This document shows positions 51,701 through 60,000 of a stretch of DNA of 60,000 bases, piece after piece. Both the position numbers and the translations under genes were made by a program. This DNA is from Membranipora membranacea. Lineage: Eukaryota; Bryozoa; Gymnolaemata; Cheilostomatida; Membraniporidae. The stretch is from assembly GCA_914767715.1 (NCBI GenBank), contig OU612066.1:7261001-7321000 (forward strand). The letters are read 5' to 3'. The notes under the pieces are model-generated. The model ran no database searches. It was given only the letters and a program-made list of their open reading frames with translations, and had not been told where the DNA came from. The number at the start of each line of letters is the position of its first letter. Within the stretch, counting starts at the first letter, position 1.

Positions 51701-54700
51701 CAGGGACAAAAGCTCTTTCCAGTGAGTCTTCTAGGGCATGTCTACAGGTAGAAACAAATATCAATGCTTTCAAACATAACATTTGTAGACAGAACCTACG
51801 TTGAGAAATCTGGTGGAGAAAAACAACACCTGGGTGAGTCAATCAATAGACAATGACTGAACACGGATGGTTAATTTAACGATGGTTAATTTCTCCTTGT
51901 ATTCTTGAGAAAAGATAAGATCTGTTAGTGCTAAATAAAATTACAGATCGTAGGCGGGTAGTTTGAGCAAGAAGTTAGAGACAACTCTAACTCCTTGATT
52001 TGAGCCAACAATAATCGCCCATATGAAATTAGTGATGACATTTCCATTACCATTATTATTATCCCATATTTTAAACTTCCTACAGTTGAAATACGGGATG
52101 CAGGTAAGGAGTTAGTAATAATAAATGGAGTACTTCGTTTACCTAGAACACCAAAGTAAGGGCACTAACCTCATGGTCTCAGATTGTTTCATATTGCTGG
52201 CTTTCACAGCATCAGCCTTAACCCAGTGTGAGCGGGTGTTCTCTTCTTGTTTCTCAAGTAGATCGTGCACATGCTTCAGAAAAATCTCTCTGAAATCTAA
52301 ATTTGAATATAATAAAAGTTATGATGAGCCACATGATATTACTTATGATGTATGAACAATTAATGCATCAATAGAATAAATCAGAGTACAATCCTTGATT
52401 TCGCAAAGAAAAAAAAGTGGGTTTCTGTTTTTTTCAAACCATTGAAGCATTTTCACTTAGGCCTACCTTGATTTCGCTCTAGAATCTCCTTGAGTAAGGT
52501 TGAGCGGTCATACTGGCTGTCAGCCTTTATAACTGACACGGCGGTTGGCACACATTGTAGTATGAATGGCAGCAAATCCCTAAACATCAGTCCTTCATCC
52601 TCCTCCCTTCTCTGGCCTCGTCCTGAATACCGATTGGCCGTATGTGGACAAGGAAGAGGGCTGGGTATAGCCTGGTCACCATTGGTTGTTTGGTCTATCT
52701 CAACATCGGGGTATTCATCATCCTATAGATGTGAAGGTTGCAGGAGAGTTTATTTTAATGTATATTTATGTACGTACTTACATATGTACATGTGTTTATT
52801 TTACAATAAAATAAAATCAAGCACCAAGTAGCAAATCTAAAATATTTCATTTTCTGCTGTCTCAGAAAATCCTCAATTCTTAATATTGGGATCAGTTGTC
52901 ACATGAATGGCTAACTCCAGATTTAGGCTTGATTTGATACTGTTAAATGTAACAAGGGAACAACTTACTGCAATTGTTACTCTGTTCTCTTCTCCCTCTA
53001 AAGGAGGCATACCATCATCATCATCATCGTCTTCCATCTTCTCTGGCTGGTCTTGGCCAGTATCTAACATCTCTACATCCACATCCGAACCTGCAGCAGG
53101 ATCATCCATCATACCCTCATCAGCTGTCATTTCCATGTCTCCTCCCTCAACATCATCCTCCATCTCTCGGTTTGGCTGTTCCTCGGGTTCTTTTGGAGGC
53201 AGCAACTTTGCTAGTATCTGGCTTGGTGTGAGCTCCATACATTTGCTGAGAGATGGAAGCTTTATCTCAGGAGAGCGAGGGTCATCAATGTGTACACACT
53301 TCCATTTTCCTCCTGTTAAGATATTTTTTTACATTTTATAGTAGGCCTAATGTGCAGTAGTATTCAGAAAAGATTGAGATGCACACACTTTTATTCACCG
53401 GGATTCATTATTCTCAATGAGGTCTTCATTCTGAACGTATATTAAGAATGAGGAGTCACTGAGTCTCAACTCAATTCTCTACTCAATTAGTCTGAGCCCC
53501 CCAAACTCGCCACTTCGCCCCAACCTAAGACTCAATCAATGATTAACACCTACCTTGATAGCCAGTAAAGTTACGACCTCGTGGTAAGTTTAGTAACAGT
53601 AGAGTGTGTACTTGGCCAACTGCAATCTCTTTCTCACGCTGCAGAATAAATCTGACTGAGTCTAAAAGTTCTGTATTCTCATCAGCCGCTTCACACTGGA
53701 CAATAAGCAGCTTTGAGGAATATCCAGTAGGCTTGACATAAAAAGACCTGTAGAAAAATATGAATTGAATATTGTAACTCAACCCCACATTAGGTATATT
53801 TGATGTAGTCTGACAAAGATCTAGTGATTCTATAATTATACCTTTATTTATAGCACACATTTGCTGTAGCTTGCATTTGCTGTAGCATGCATTTTCTGTA
53901 GGACACATTTTCTGTAGCTCACATTTGCTGTAGCTCACATTGGCTGTAGCACGCATTTGCTACATCATACATATACTGCAGCATGTATTTGCTGTAGCAC
54001 GTGTTTGCTGTAGCAAGCAGTTGCTGTAGCACAAATTTACTGAAGATGGCATTTGAGCAGCTCACCGTATAGAATCAGTAAACTGGTCCTCTTTGCGGAA
54101 ATCTTTGAGATATAAATCAAACACATCCACTTGTTGGGTGCCATCATTGTTCAAATTTTCCTTCAGTACAGCCATATCCCGCTTACTCATCAGCTCAGCA
54201 AAGGAGGTCACCTTGAAAGAAAAGAAAGTTACCTTGCAAGATAAGTAAATCGATTATTACATCATTGAGAGTTCTTAATTAATGTCAACGATGTCAATGA
54301 TAGATCTACTTAGAGAGGTATTGGTCTGTAGGCAAGGATTGAGAGAAAATATTATGTTGGTTAAAATCACAAGTTTTTGTCTCTGTCCGAAGACTGAGGA
54401 ATAAAGGTGCCTTAATGGTGCGGCCGCCGTATTCGGCGCCAAGTTGCTCTCAGTTTGCAGGTAGGTCGGAGCACAGTAGTCGATAGACTGCTGCGCGATT
54501 CGAACCCGAGACCTCCAACGTCAGAGGGCATGCGCTCTAAACCAACTGAGTTACCTCCTACTCATCATCTCCCACAAAATATCATTATGTATTTGTGATT
54601 TCTCATTATACAGCAATTATAGTCATCAGGGATTTGGCAAGCACATTTAGATAGCGTGAAGTTACCTCACCTGCATGAAAAGTGACTGGTCAGCACAAAT

Positions 54701-57700
54701 AGAGAATTCATTCTCAAGGTACTGTAGTAATGTCTCATGATACTGATGATGTAGATATAACTCCTGAATTGCTTTAGACTCATCCGCTAGCTCTGTCTTA
54801 TCAAGCCTCATCACAGACTCTCCAGTGGCACAAAGCAGCATATGGAACTTAGATCTGTCATACACCTAGGAGACGATAAAGTTGGAACAAGTTGTCCTCA
54901 GGGTACTAAGAACGCACCATGCAATCATGAACCATCAAAAAGTTTGTGCGATCAACACTGCATGATGAAAAACTCCAAAGAGACAATCATAATATATGTC
55001 AAGGTTACGCACGCACGCACGCAAGCGGTGGTGGTTCAACAGTCATACTTTTAGAACAAGCCCTGTGTTTCCAATACCTCTTGCCAAAGCTCTTCATCAA
55101 ATGGTAGTGCTCGTGGTTGTTCGGATTTGACATCACATGTGGCTTGTCGAACAGCCAGAGCTGTAGTTTCTGAGCTGTACCCAATAAATGACGTCTCTCT
55201 GGTAGAGTTCTCGAAGTATTGTCTGTATCGGAAATGAGAGTCAAACTTGGTCAAGTTCAGGGCGTGACACGTATAAATGTTAGTTTGTATTGTGAGGGTT
55301 AATGCAAAAAGGTGGTATTCTCGACACTCAGTTATGATGTGGTAAGATAACAAAAGATTTCGGCAATACAGTTGAGGCTTTATGCATGCCATGGAGCTTG
55401 TGGGAAAATGGAAGATCATGCCGAGACCAGATTAGAGGAGCTAGCGCCAGATAGTGATTACCTATTCTCAAGCGAAACAGTATCCACCCTCCACTCAAAA
55501 TCTGCTGGAATCTCTGTGTCACAATGCTTCACATCACACTTCACTTCATCCCCCTCTCCCTTGTTGTCCAATGCTTGTTGAAGTTTCTCCTTGCAGCAGG
55601 GACCGACAAAGTGTTTCCTACATGGCAGCGTGTATGGTTTGTCTAATTTCTCATGGCACATGTCACACTCGGAGGGACACATCTTTTGCCTACAACATAT
55701 GATCACAGCATTTAGATATAGCACATCAAACAGGTGAGTTTAAACTATACGTGTTTAAACGGTTTGGAAAATAAATGCACACCACATCCTGCTAAATGGT
55801 TCTACGATTTTGCAAGCACAAGCCACAGATGTCAAAGGAGCAGGACGGAAAGATGGCACATACTGTCTCTGAGGTTTCACAAATAGCCTCGTCCATTCCT
55901 CCAGCTTTCTCTTGATTTCTTTCTGTTCCTCAGACAACAGCGATGTAGCTGAGACATAATGCTTCTCAAGACGATTGATGAGTGGAATCGGAAACTCTGA
56001 GTGAACTTTATTTTTGTCTGCTATCACCACCAGTCTAGAATGATTGAATGTATTTTGACCACTATGATTTTTTTTAAATCCCTGCGTTTAGATTGAAAAC
56101 CTTGACAGACCTATTTGTAACATTGAATATATATACCCAAGGGCGCTAGGGGCTGGAACAATCAATCAAAAATGCTTCCCAGTGGGACTTAACCAAGAGA
56201 TGTCTGTTGCTCTATTCGTCTGGCTGAAAAGCAACTGCGCTAATTGCCATTTCCCATCCCCAAAAATGATTACTGGTGCTATTTACCAAGCCTCCTATTC
56301 TCTACTCTGAGTTGTGCACTCGCGTCCCACTCAGTTCATACTATTCCACCATTCCATGTTTTAAGTTCAATTTAAAATATTGCATATTCCTTGCTTAACC
56401 TGACAGTTTATACAATGATAAGGAATATTTGCCAAGCTGGCAAAATTAGCACCTCTGAAATGTACTTTGTGAAATCAGCTTTCTCTTCAATACCTGAAGT
56501 TTTCATTCACAAAGGTCTTTACTCTGTGAGTTCCGAGTCCGAGATCAACAAACTTTCTATCACCCCATGTGGAGAAGTACTGATTGAGGGCATCGTAGAG
56601 ACTCTCGTACAGGTCATCCAGGTTCAAAAGGATCACAGGCTTTCCCATGTCCATACATGTCTTGATTCTGTATATGTTATGGCACACCTGAATAAAAAAA
56701 ACAAAATATAATCATTCTAATAGTCAACAAATACATGAACCGCATACTCCGAATCAGCTTTGAGTTTATGGTATACTGGTATTCTTGATACTCAAAACAT
56801 CAGAACACTTAACTCTTATATTATAGCCATAGAAATAAGGAATTACTGACAACAATAAAGTAAAACTAAGATGTGAAGAAACCAGTGTACCTGAGTATAT
56901 GAAACATCATCAGGGAATTTGCTGCCAAACACAACTTCTGGCTGTCGATCATGTGACTTGAAGTTATCCAGTATGATGCTCAATACGCTGAGATTCTCTG
57001 TGAGTATCAACAGATATCGGCTTTCAATCCTGTAGGTATTCAAATATCATTTTTATTTACACTCTACTATATTTGGATGAACTTGATGTATTGTCTCATG
57101 TAAGCTAATTTGATACAAAAACAGCATTTAGTATCAAGAGAGACCAGAATTTTGTGCAGTAGCGTTGTCACGAATGTGTAGTTATTTATCGGGCTTTCTA
57201 TAACCAATCAAGACTTTATGGAGTATTTTATCTATCTTTTATTCTCATCATATTACAACTTAACTTTACCAGTCCTGCTTAGCTTCTTCTCTTCAGCTAA
57301 CTCACCTTGCACCAACATCAACCAACCAAAACTAGTTATGTTTAGTTAAAATATGTCAACCATGAAACATAAAGCATTATGTCAAAGGTCACTAAATATG
57401 ATTTAACAGAATATAAATTCTCACAGTATGTATGTGTATGCTACCTAATGACTCAATGTACCATAAAACAGTGTCACCACAAAATCATGAAATCTAAAAT
57501 GATGGGTTTGTGACAAGCGTTCACAGGAGTTATCACAGTTGCTTTCACATGAGTTATCACAGGAGCTTACACAGGACCTTTCATGGGAGCTTTCACGGAG
57601 CTTACACGGGACCTTTCACGGGAGCTTGCACAGGAGCTTTCACAGGGAATTGGACTATCCAATTTAGTTATGACCTACCTATTCTCTGAAGTCCATTGGT

Positions 57701-59884
57701 AGCCAGGGGGTATATCAGCCTGACAGTCATTGGCAGTGCATAAAGCTCTCTTGCCTCTTCCTAACTCAGTCTGTATCCGCTCTTTACAACACTGACCAGC
57801 ATAGTGATCTCCACAGGGCAGGGTGTATGGTTTGTCCATCTTCTTACCACATATATCACAATAACTAGGAAAAACATCAATCAAATATTTGTAGTTGTAT
57901 TTCAGGGCTGTAATTTGAGGGGAATAAAATTGAAAGTTGACAAGGATGTTTTAAATTGTTTGCAGCTTGAAATGTTATATTATGTAACTGCGGCTGAGAA
58001 ACTTACAGTCTGACAAGGTTATCCTCTCCCGACAGGCTAGATTCTATGAGGCCTATAGAGTCGATAGGAGGTCTACCGTCTACCTGCATCGCCAGCGTGT
58101 CCAAAGTTGGACAAAACTGAGTGAATATATTCATCGGGTCGAATCCAGTCTCAGGATCAAATCCTCCAAAGTTACGTCTGATGCTGTGCTCTAGTTGATT
58201 TCTATTCAGTCCACCAGTTCTCCCGGCAAAGTTCACAACCATTTTCATTAAACTGTAAAAGTTAGAAATGATCAAGGATTGCCTATCTGCTGCAATCTTC
58301 AAATTCAACTTTAAACACTTCTAATTGTAACAACACATAGTGAAAACTTACAGCAGGCTATAATTAAGGTTGTCTCTCACCTGTAAAAATCCCGAAGACC
58401 GAAGAACTCTGTGAGATCTCTTTCTTTTGATTTCTTAGCTTTGCAGATTTCCAGGTAACCTCTTGCTAGAGGGTCTATAAATGGCATCACACCAACATCT
58501 CGGGAGCCACGACAGATCTCTCTGTGAATAAAACATAAATCATTTCAATTGCTAAAATTTCAAAAAGAATCTAAGAATCAAAGCTAGAAACTTTCTCATT
58601 ATAGCGTAATGGGAGCTAAGCCTAAATTAAGGTTAAAGACAACCCAAAGACCAATGCATGTTATAGACAGGCAGTTACTTATGATAAAGTTCCAGATTTG
58701 CATTGTAAAAGAATTCAATGCTCTACTCAACTCATGGAGAATGCTTGGCATGAGCTATTAATGGTGGAAAAGGAAAGGTAGCTCTCATTCTCTGCATTAA
58801 GATGTCACAGTCTCCCGGAAGTGCTTGTTACTCGTATTGCACTTCCAGGAGACTGTGACATCATAAAGCAGAGAATGGGAGTTACCTTCCCAAAGGAAGG
58901 CACTCTTTCCACCATTAAAAAATCATGCCAAGTAGAGCATTGAATTGTTTTTCCATGCGAATCTGACAAAACTTTATTATATGTAATTGCCTGACTATAA
59001 CACGAAATGGTCTTTGGATAGTCTTTAAGACTAGTTTTTTATTTCAAACTAATTATAAATATTATGCCTGTTATCGTTTTATTGACGCAATTGGAGTGCC
59101 TGGTTTTTGAAACTGTTTGCATCTTAGTTGAGTTAAATAAAGTCCATAGCCGAGATACTTACGTGGCTATTTCAGACAACTCATTTGGATCTGGTGTCCC
59201 TCGCTGGACAAATATTCCTCTGTTCATCTTAGCTGGATCTAACGCCCAGTTAGATATACCAACAAAAGCACACTTCATCCAGTCCTCTGGTTTCTGATTC
59301 CCTTCACATCCATCCTCAAGCAATGGGTGCAGTGTCTAAGAAAATTCACGAGAGTTTAACTCAGTGTACAATTTTCAAAAGAATAATCTAAACAGTTGTG
59401 TGACAAGCCATAAATGAAAATTGTATCCAGGACAGCATGACAGATCATATAAGTTTTCAATCATGAACAACTCGTCATGGTCAGGCTTTGGAATTATGTT
59501 GCATGTATTAAACCGAGTTGCTATAATCCATCTTAAATCTTTTATGGCATTGCATTATAAAAACTTTCCATCCAATATATGGGGGCTCAAATCTTGGCAA
59601 TATTGCAGCTAAGATGGCAGAGAGTTTACTCTTCTGATAAGTGCACAAGAATTTTCATTATGTCTTGCATCAATATACTTATTTACCAATACTGTCCCCT
59701 CATTTTCCCTCACCTTGAGTGGCATGTTCTCTGAATCTTCAGCTAATCCTACTTCATCCAGAACAACAACTGAGACAAACATGTCCAGATCTTGTCCTTC
59801 CTGGAACTTTGCACAGTGATTGAAAACACCTACAATACCAGCTGGTGTGGCGTATCTGCTGCATTGGAATGATACCATGTAAGT
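37445..59884 (-). CDS. RNF213: RNF213/mysterin-like giant AAA+ E3 ubiquitin ligase, C-terminal half (5' end outside window), with three RING exons
   Basis: Forty exons join in phase: 59884-59714, 59335-59163, 58521-58381, 58252-58007, 57864-57679, 57029-56891, 56687-56494, 56034-55783, 55689-55462, 55222-55078, 54865-54671, 54211-54066, 53747-53554, 53312-52969, 52722-52467, 52296-52170, 51741-51561, 51023-50885, 50186-49903, 49576-49370, 49043-48871, 48606-48522, 47941-47844, 47328-47152, 46783-46450, 46240-45984, 45029-44783, 44324-44184, 43983-43704, 43385-43351, 43122-43016, 42761-42605, 42426-42261, [unresolved], 40655-40467, 40207-39913, 39748-39574, 39354-39081, 38814-38545, 38112-37925, 37649-37445. 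That is about 2,600 codons. Order matches human RNF213: AAA3 Walker B, AAA4, acidic insert, E3 shell, RING, RZ finger, C-terminal domain. In vertebrates this cytosolic ligase acts on lipid droplets and ubiquitylates bacterial LPS. Two extra RING exons are the oddity. One short exon between 42261 and 40655 (length ≡ 2 mod 3) was not found. Confidence 0.93.
40820..41022 (-). repeat. tRNA-derived SINE in an RNF213-like intron
   Basis: On the minus strand the sequence starts CAGTGGCGCAGTGGATAAGG (A-box-like) and has CTGGATCGAACCTGGGTCC (B-box-like) about 45 nt on. The pair has tRNA spacing, but the acceptor stem is not conserved, so it is a SINE rather than a tRNA gene. It lies in the intron where one coding exon is still missing. 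Confidence 0.55.
43016..43385 (-). CDS. RNF213: RZ zinc finger of the RNF213-like protein, split by an intron
   Basis: Two exons: a 35-nt microexon (43385-43351) and a 107-nt exon (43122-43016). Joined, they give VCPNGHPYYIGN then CGRPAFNAVCMDCGQPIGGT. The RZ pattern (C-x4-H, then C, C-x2-C, PIGG) is complete, including the His that in human RNF213 is required for lipid A ubiquitylation. RZ, not RING, is the known transfer module in vertebrates. Intact RZ residues suggest this protein is a working ligase. Confidence 0.93.
43704..46783 (-). CDS. RNF213: RNF213-like exons: E3 shell between RING and RZ finger
   Basis: Five exons (46783-46450, 46240-45984, 45029-44783, 44324-44184, 43983-43704). 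Landmarks are ELKWLRKRLNKFFMAFVSEV, PVLRSFILKLLMQCQQSERV (human PVIRSVILKLLLKYSFHDV), YGGQEYRAAKTAIDEVIA (human YGDEYKALRDAVAKAV), and VNHFLPTMFDNQYELQ (human HAFLPTMPEDLLAQ). The donor at 46450 is GTTGGT, not a strong site, but is the in-phase one. The block closes directly before the RZ finger. Confidence 0.88.
44042..44072. repeat. (GGAT)n microsatellite
   Basis: About seven GGAT units, lying in the intron between exons 44184 and 43983. Confidence 0.85.
45275..45558. mobile_element. 284-bp palindromic MITE in an RNF213-like intron
   Basis: The termini GCTAGCCTGTCTAACAAGC and GCTTGTTAAGACAGGCTAGC are inverted, with a second inverted pair (AGATTGATTAGTGTGATAAAG) around a short centre. A related minimal hairpin is at 47074-47114. 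The arms are interrupted by unmatched sequence on the left. No target duplication seen. Confidence 0.7.
47074..47114. mobile_element. 41-bp hairpin with AGCCTGTCTTG termini
   Basis: AGCCTGTCTTG and CAAGACAGGCT flank about 19 bp. The termini match those of the element at 45275-45558, so this looks like a deleted relative. It sits 38 bp from the canonical RING exon's donor. Confidence 0.6.
47152..47328 (-). CDS. RNF213: Canonical-position RING exon of the RNF213-like protein
   Basis: A 177-nt (59-codon) exon, phase 2-2, acceptor CATTTAAG, donor GTAAGT. It encodes CPSCEQPLHSPVRLPCRHMI, then C-x2-C, then CPEGSC. Full pattern: C-x2-C-x11-C-x-H-x2-C-x2-C-x6-C-x4-C, followed by IPEGFKYDP (human LPDEFSPAV). 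All eight ligands are present, with x4 instead of x2 at the last pair. Position matches the human RING exactly: after VIEGVQALYE and before the helices leading to RSFILKLLMQC. In human RNF213 the RING is reported as dispensable for much of the E3 activity. Confidence 0.92.
47844..52722 (-). CDS. RNF213: RNF213-like exons: E3 shell preceding the RING
   Basis: Nine exons (52722-52467, 52296-52170, 51741-51561, 51023-50885, 50186-49903, 49576-49370, 49043-48871, 48606-48522, 47941-47844), all in phase. Landmarks are FVPGLAAVISFIDVRKNLAM (human LASMISFIDRDGNL), NTQFPFSWLAKYS, ITDFVYLTHPCSSKHE (human KDFILLTMRVSTEEE), HIHLAYEEMKERFSNLS and LFVEHVIIP. The exon at 48606-48522 uses a weak donor (GTGACA), but it is the only in-phase solution. 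The set forms the helical platform from which the RING projects. Confidence 0.88.
49700..49858 (-). repeat. tRNA-derived SINE in an RNF213-like intron
   Basis: The minus strand reads GAGTGGCTCAGTTAGTTAG (A box), then GGGTTCGAATTTCACTGC (B box), then a tail sharing CAATTTGCCTTCAAACTGAG with the element at 54.4 kb. It is the better preserved of two copies of one family. Confidence 0.65.
52969..55222 (-). CDS. RNF213: RNF213-like exons: end of AAA4, hinge and acidic insertion
   Basis: Five exons (55222-55078, 54865-54671, 54211-54066, 53747-53554, 53312-52969). They start with TSFIGYSSETTALAV and run through helical segments to KLLIVQCEAADE and HTLLLLNLPRG, then KWKCVHIDDPRSPEI, which aligns with the human HIDDL segment. 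The last exon then has about 65 acidic residues with a run of six or more Asp/Glu (MEDDDDDDG). Human RNF213 also has an acidic insert here, so this is a conserved disordered loop, not a gene-model error. Ends RVTIA, phase 0. Confidence 0.88.
53850..54050. repeat. Degenerate ~18-bp minisatellite
   Basis: The unit, roughly TTTGCTGTAGCACACA, recurs about ten times with substitutions, in the intron between exons 54066 and 53747. One strand stays open over part of it, but there is no splice support for coding. Confidence 0.75.
54410..54560 (-). repeat. tRNA-derived SINE, same family as 49.7 kb
   Basis: The minus strand reads GAGGTAACTCAGTTGGTTTAG (A box region), then CTCGGGTTCGAATCGCGC (B box), then a tail with GCAAACTGAGAGCAACTTGG, which matches the 49.7-kb copy. 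It lies in the intron between exons 54671 and 54211. Confidence 0.65.
55462..55689 (-). CDS. Extra RING-like exon 2, inserted within AAA4 of the RNF213-like protein
   Basis: A 228-nt (76-codon) exon, acceptor GTTGTAG, donor GTAATC, phase 2-2. It encodes CPSECDMCHEKLDKPYTLPC, then RKH, a CC pair, and C-x4-C, ending IPADFEW…ENR. Pattern: C-x2-C-x11-C-x2-H-x4-C-C-x18-C-x4-C. It shares DKPYTLPC, CCKE and a terminal ENR with the first extra copy, so those two are sisters. Joins: SRMW|QKMCPSE and LENR|QYFENST, the latter leading into FIGYSSET (human FIGYHSD). Skipping this exon would create TGA at the junction (TG|A), so it must be included for full-length protein. Confidence 0.85.
55783..57029 (-). 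CDS. RNF213: RNF213-like exons: AAA4 core
   Basis: Three exons (57029-56891, 56687-56494, 56034-55783). They carry SRYLLILTENLSVLSIL, then VILLNLDDLYESLYDALNQY and FVDLGLGTHRVK, then the family signature EFPIPLINRLEKHYV. These align one-to-one with human AAA4. The second module keeps the structural helix around NLDDLYESLYDALNQY. The last exon ends at SRMW (TG of the Trp codon), where the second extra RING exon is spliced. Confidence 0.9.
57515..57655. repeat. Degenerate 12-bp-type minisatellite beside the first extra RING exon
   Basis: The unit is roughly GGAGCTTTCACA, repeated about ten times, with the last unit ending about 25 bp from the donor of the RING exon at 57679. It is intronic. 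Confidence 0.75.
57679..57864 (-). CDS. Extra RING-like exon 1, inserted between AAA3 and AAA4 of the RNF213-like protein
   Basis: A 186-nt (62-codon) exon with acceptor TTTTTCCTAG and donor GTAGGT, phase 2-2. It encodes YCDICGKKMDKPYTLPC followed by GDH, a CC pair, and a distal C-x4-C. Pattern: C-x2-C-x11-C-x2-H-x4-C-C-x15-C-x4-C. It then has IPPGYQW, which matches the IPEGF that follows the canonical RING at 47 kb. The joins read NLVRL|YCDIC before and SENR|IESRYLL after. Human RNF213 has no RING here. The canonical fifth zinc ligand (Cys) is replaced and an adjacent second Cys may substitute. Skipping this exon keeps the frame (VRL|IES). Confidence 0.85.
58007..59884 (-). CDS. RNF213: RNF213-like exons: AAA3 Walker B, sensor and lid
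   Basis: Four exons (59884-59714, 59335-59163, 58521-58381, 58252-58007). The first has VSFQCSRYATPAGI and the Walker B block VSVVVLDEVGLAEDS, with the DE pair that activates water for ATP hydrolysis. The second has the sensor-like FVGISNWALDPAKMNRGIF, among the most conserved stretches in the family. The third has EFFGLRDFY, completed in the fourth by SLMKMVVNFA, then RRNFGG. The matching Walker A lies upstream, outside the window. Phases are 0-0, 0-2, 2-2 and 2-2. The key ATPase residues visible are intact, so this module should be active. Confidence 0.9.
58682..58977. mobile_element. ~296-bp near-perfect palindromic MITE in an RNF213-like intron
   Basis: Left and right halves are reverse complements almost throughout; GATGTCACAGTCTCC and GAATTCAATGCTCTAC occur in both arms. 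The centre is at about 58830. It lies in the intron between exons 59163 and 58521. Transcription of the gene would put a long hairpin into the pre-mRNA. Confidence 0.75.
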
Positions 59885-60000
59885 CTACAGAAAATAAAGG
59901 GCTAAAGGTTGAATGGATTAAAAAGAGAATGTGGTCAGTTCAGAATGGCAGAGCTGATTGACTCAATGCCTTAGATTATAAAGGAGGCATGTTAGACCAT

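Noticed and set aside
52907-53341. 144-codon plus-strand Ser-rich frame
   Set aside because: It is the antisense shadow of the acidic exon: Asp/Glu codons on minus read as Ser and His runs on plus.
53543-53956. 137-codon minus frame with a Cys-rich N-terminus as a single exon
   Set aside because: The Cys-rich start is read-through of an intronic minisatellite; the real exon begins at the acceptor giving 53747.
656-59884. Gene 1 as the N-terminus of the RNF213-like gene at 37-60 kb
   Set aside because: Both are on the minus strand, but gene 1 lies downstream of the RNF213-like stop codon, so it cannot encode that protein's N-terminus.

Overview
This is nuclear DNA from an invertebrate-grade animal. 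It has GT-AG introns, AT-rich intergenic DNA, tRNA-derived SINEs, DNA-transposon remnants and one non-LTR reverse transcriptase. I cannot name the phylum from the sequence. Coding sequence is a small part of the 60 kb and sits in two multi-exon genes, both on the minus strand.

Gene 1 (6819 down to 656) encodes an 872-residue protein that I cannot name. Nine coding exons join without a frame error. The protein has three copies of a C-x4-C-x14/15-C-x2-C zinc ribbon in its first 250 residues, then a long acidic Ser/Thr-rich disordered region, then a compact C-terminal segment. A zinc ribbon followed by an acidic disordered tail recalls the extreme N-terminus of RNF213, so it may be a diverged RNF213-type N-terminus standing alone.

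From about 6.9 to 37.4 kb there is no convincing host gene. The stretch is a layered transposon landscape. It holds a 57-bp minisatellite, a long inverted repeat (two ~345-bp arms 1.2 kb apart), a 504-bp TA-flanked inverted-repeat element, a hairpin MITE whose empty site survives in a nearby paralogous repeat, a ~0.95-kb segmental duplication, an 878-bp element with an 8-bp target duplication, a 2.4-kb TTAA-flanked element interrupted by a non-LTR retrotransposon, and next to it a TTAA-flanked element nested inside a copy of itself.

Gene 2 (37445 to beyond 59884, 5' end outside the window) is the C-terminal half of an RNF213 (mysterin) orthologue. I resolved forty exons (about 2,600 codons) with consistent phases: the AAA3 Walker B block and sensor, AAA4, the acidic insertion, the E3 shell, the RING, the RZ finger and the C-terminal domain. 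The human protein has one RING finger. This gene has three. The expected one (47152-47328) is in its usual place; two extra RING-like modules (57679-57864 and 55462-55689), each on its own exon, are spliced in between AAA3 and AAA4 and inside AAA4. All three are symmetric phase 2-2 exons, so exon duplication or shuffling is likely. The two extra copies share a non-canonical ligand pattern. This triple-RING mysterin is the most interesting system in the window.
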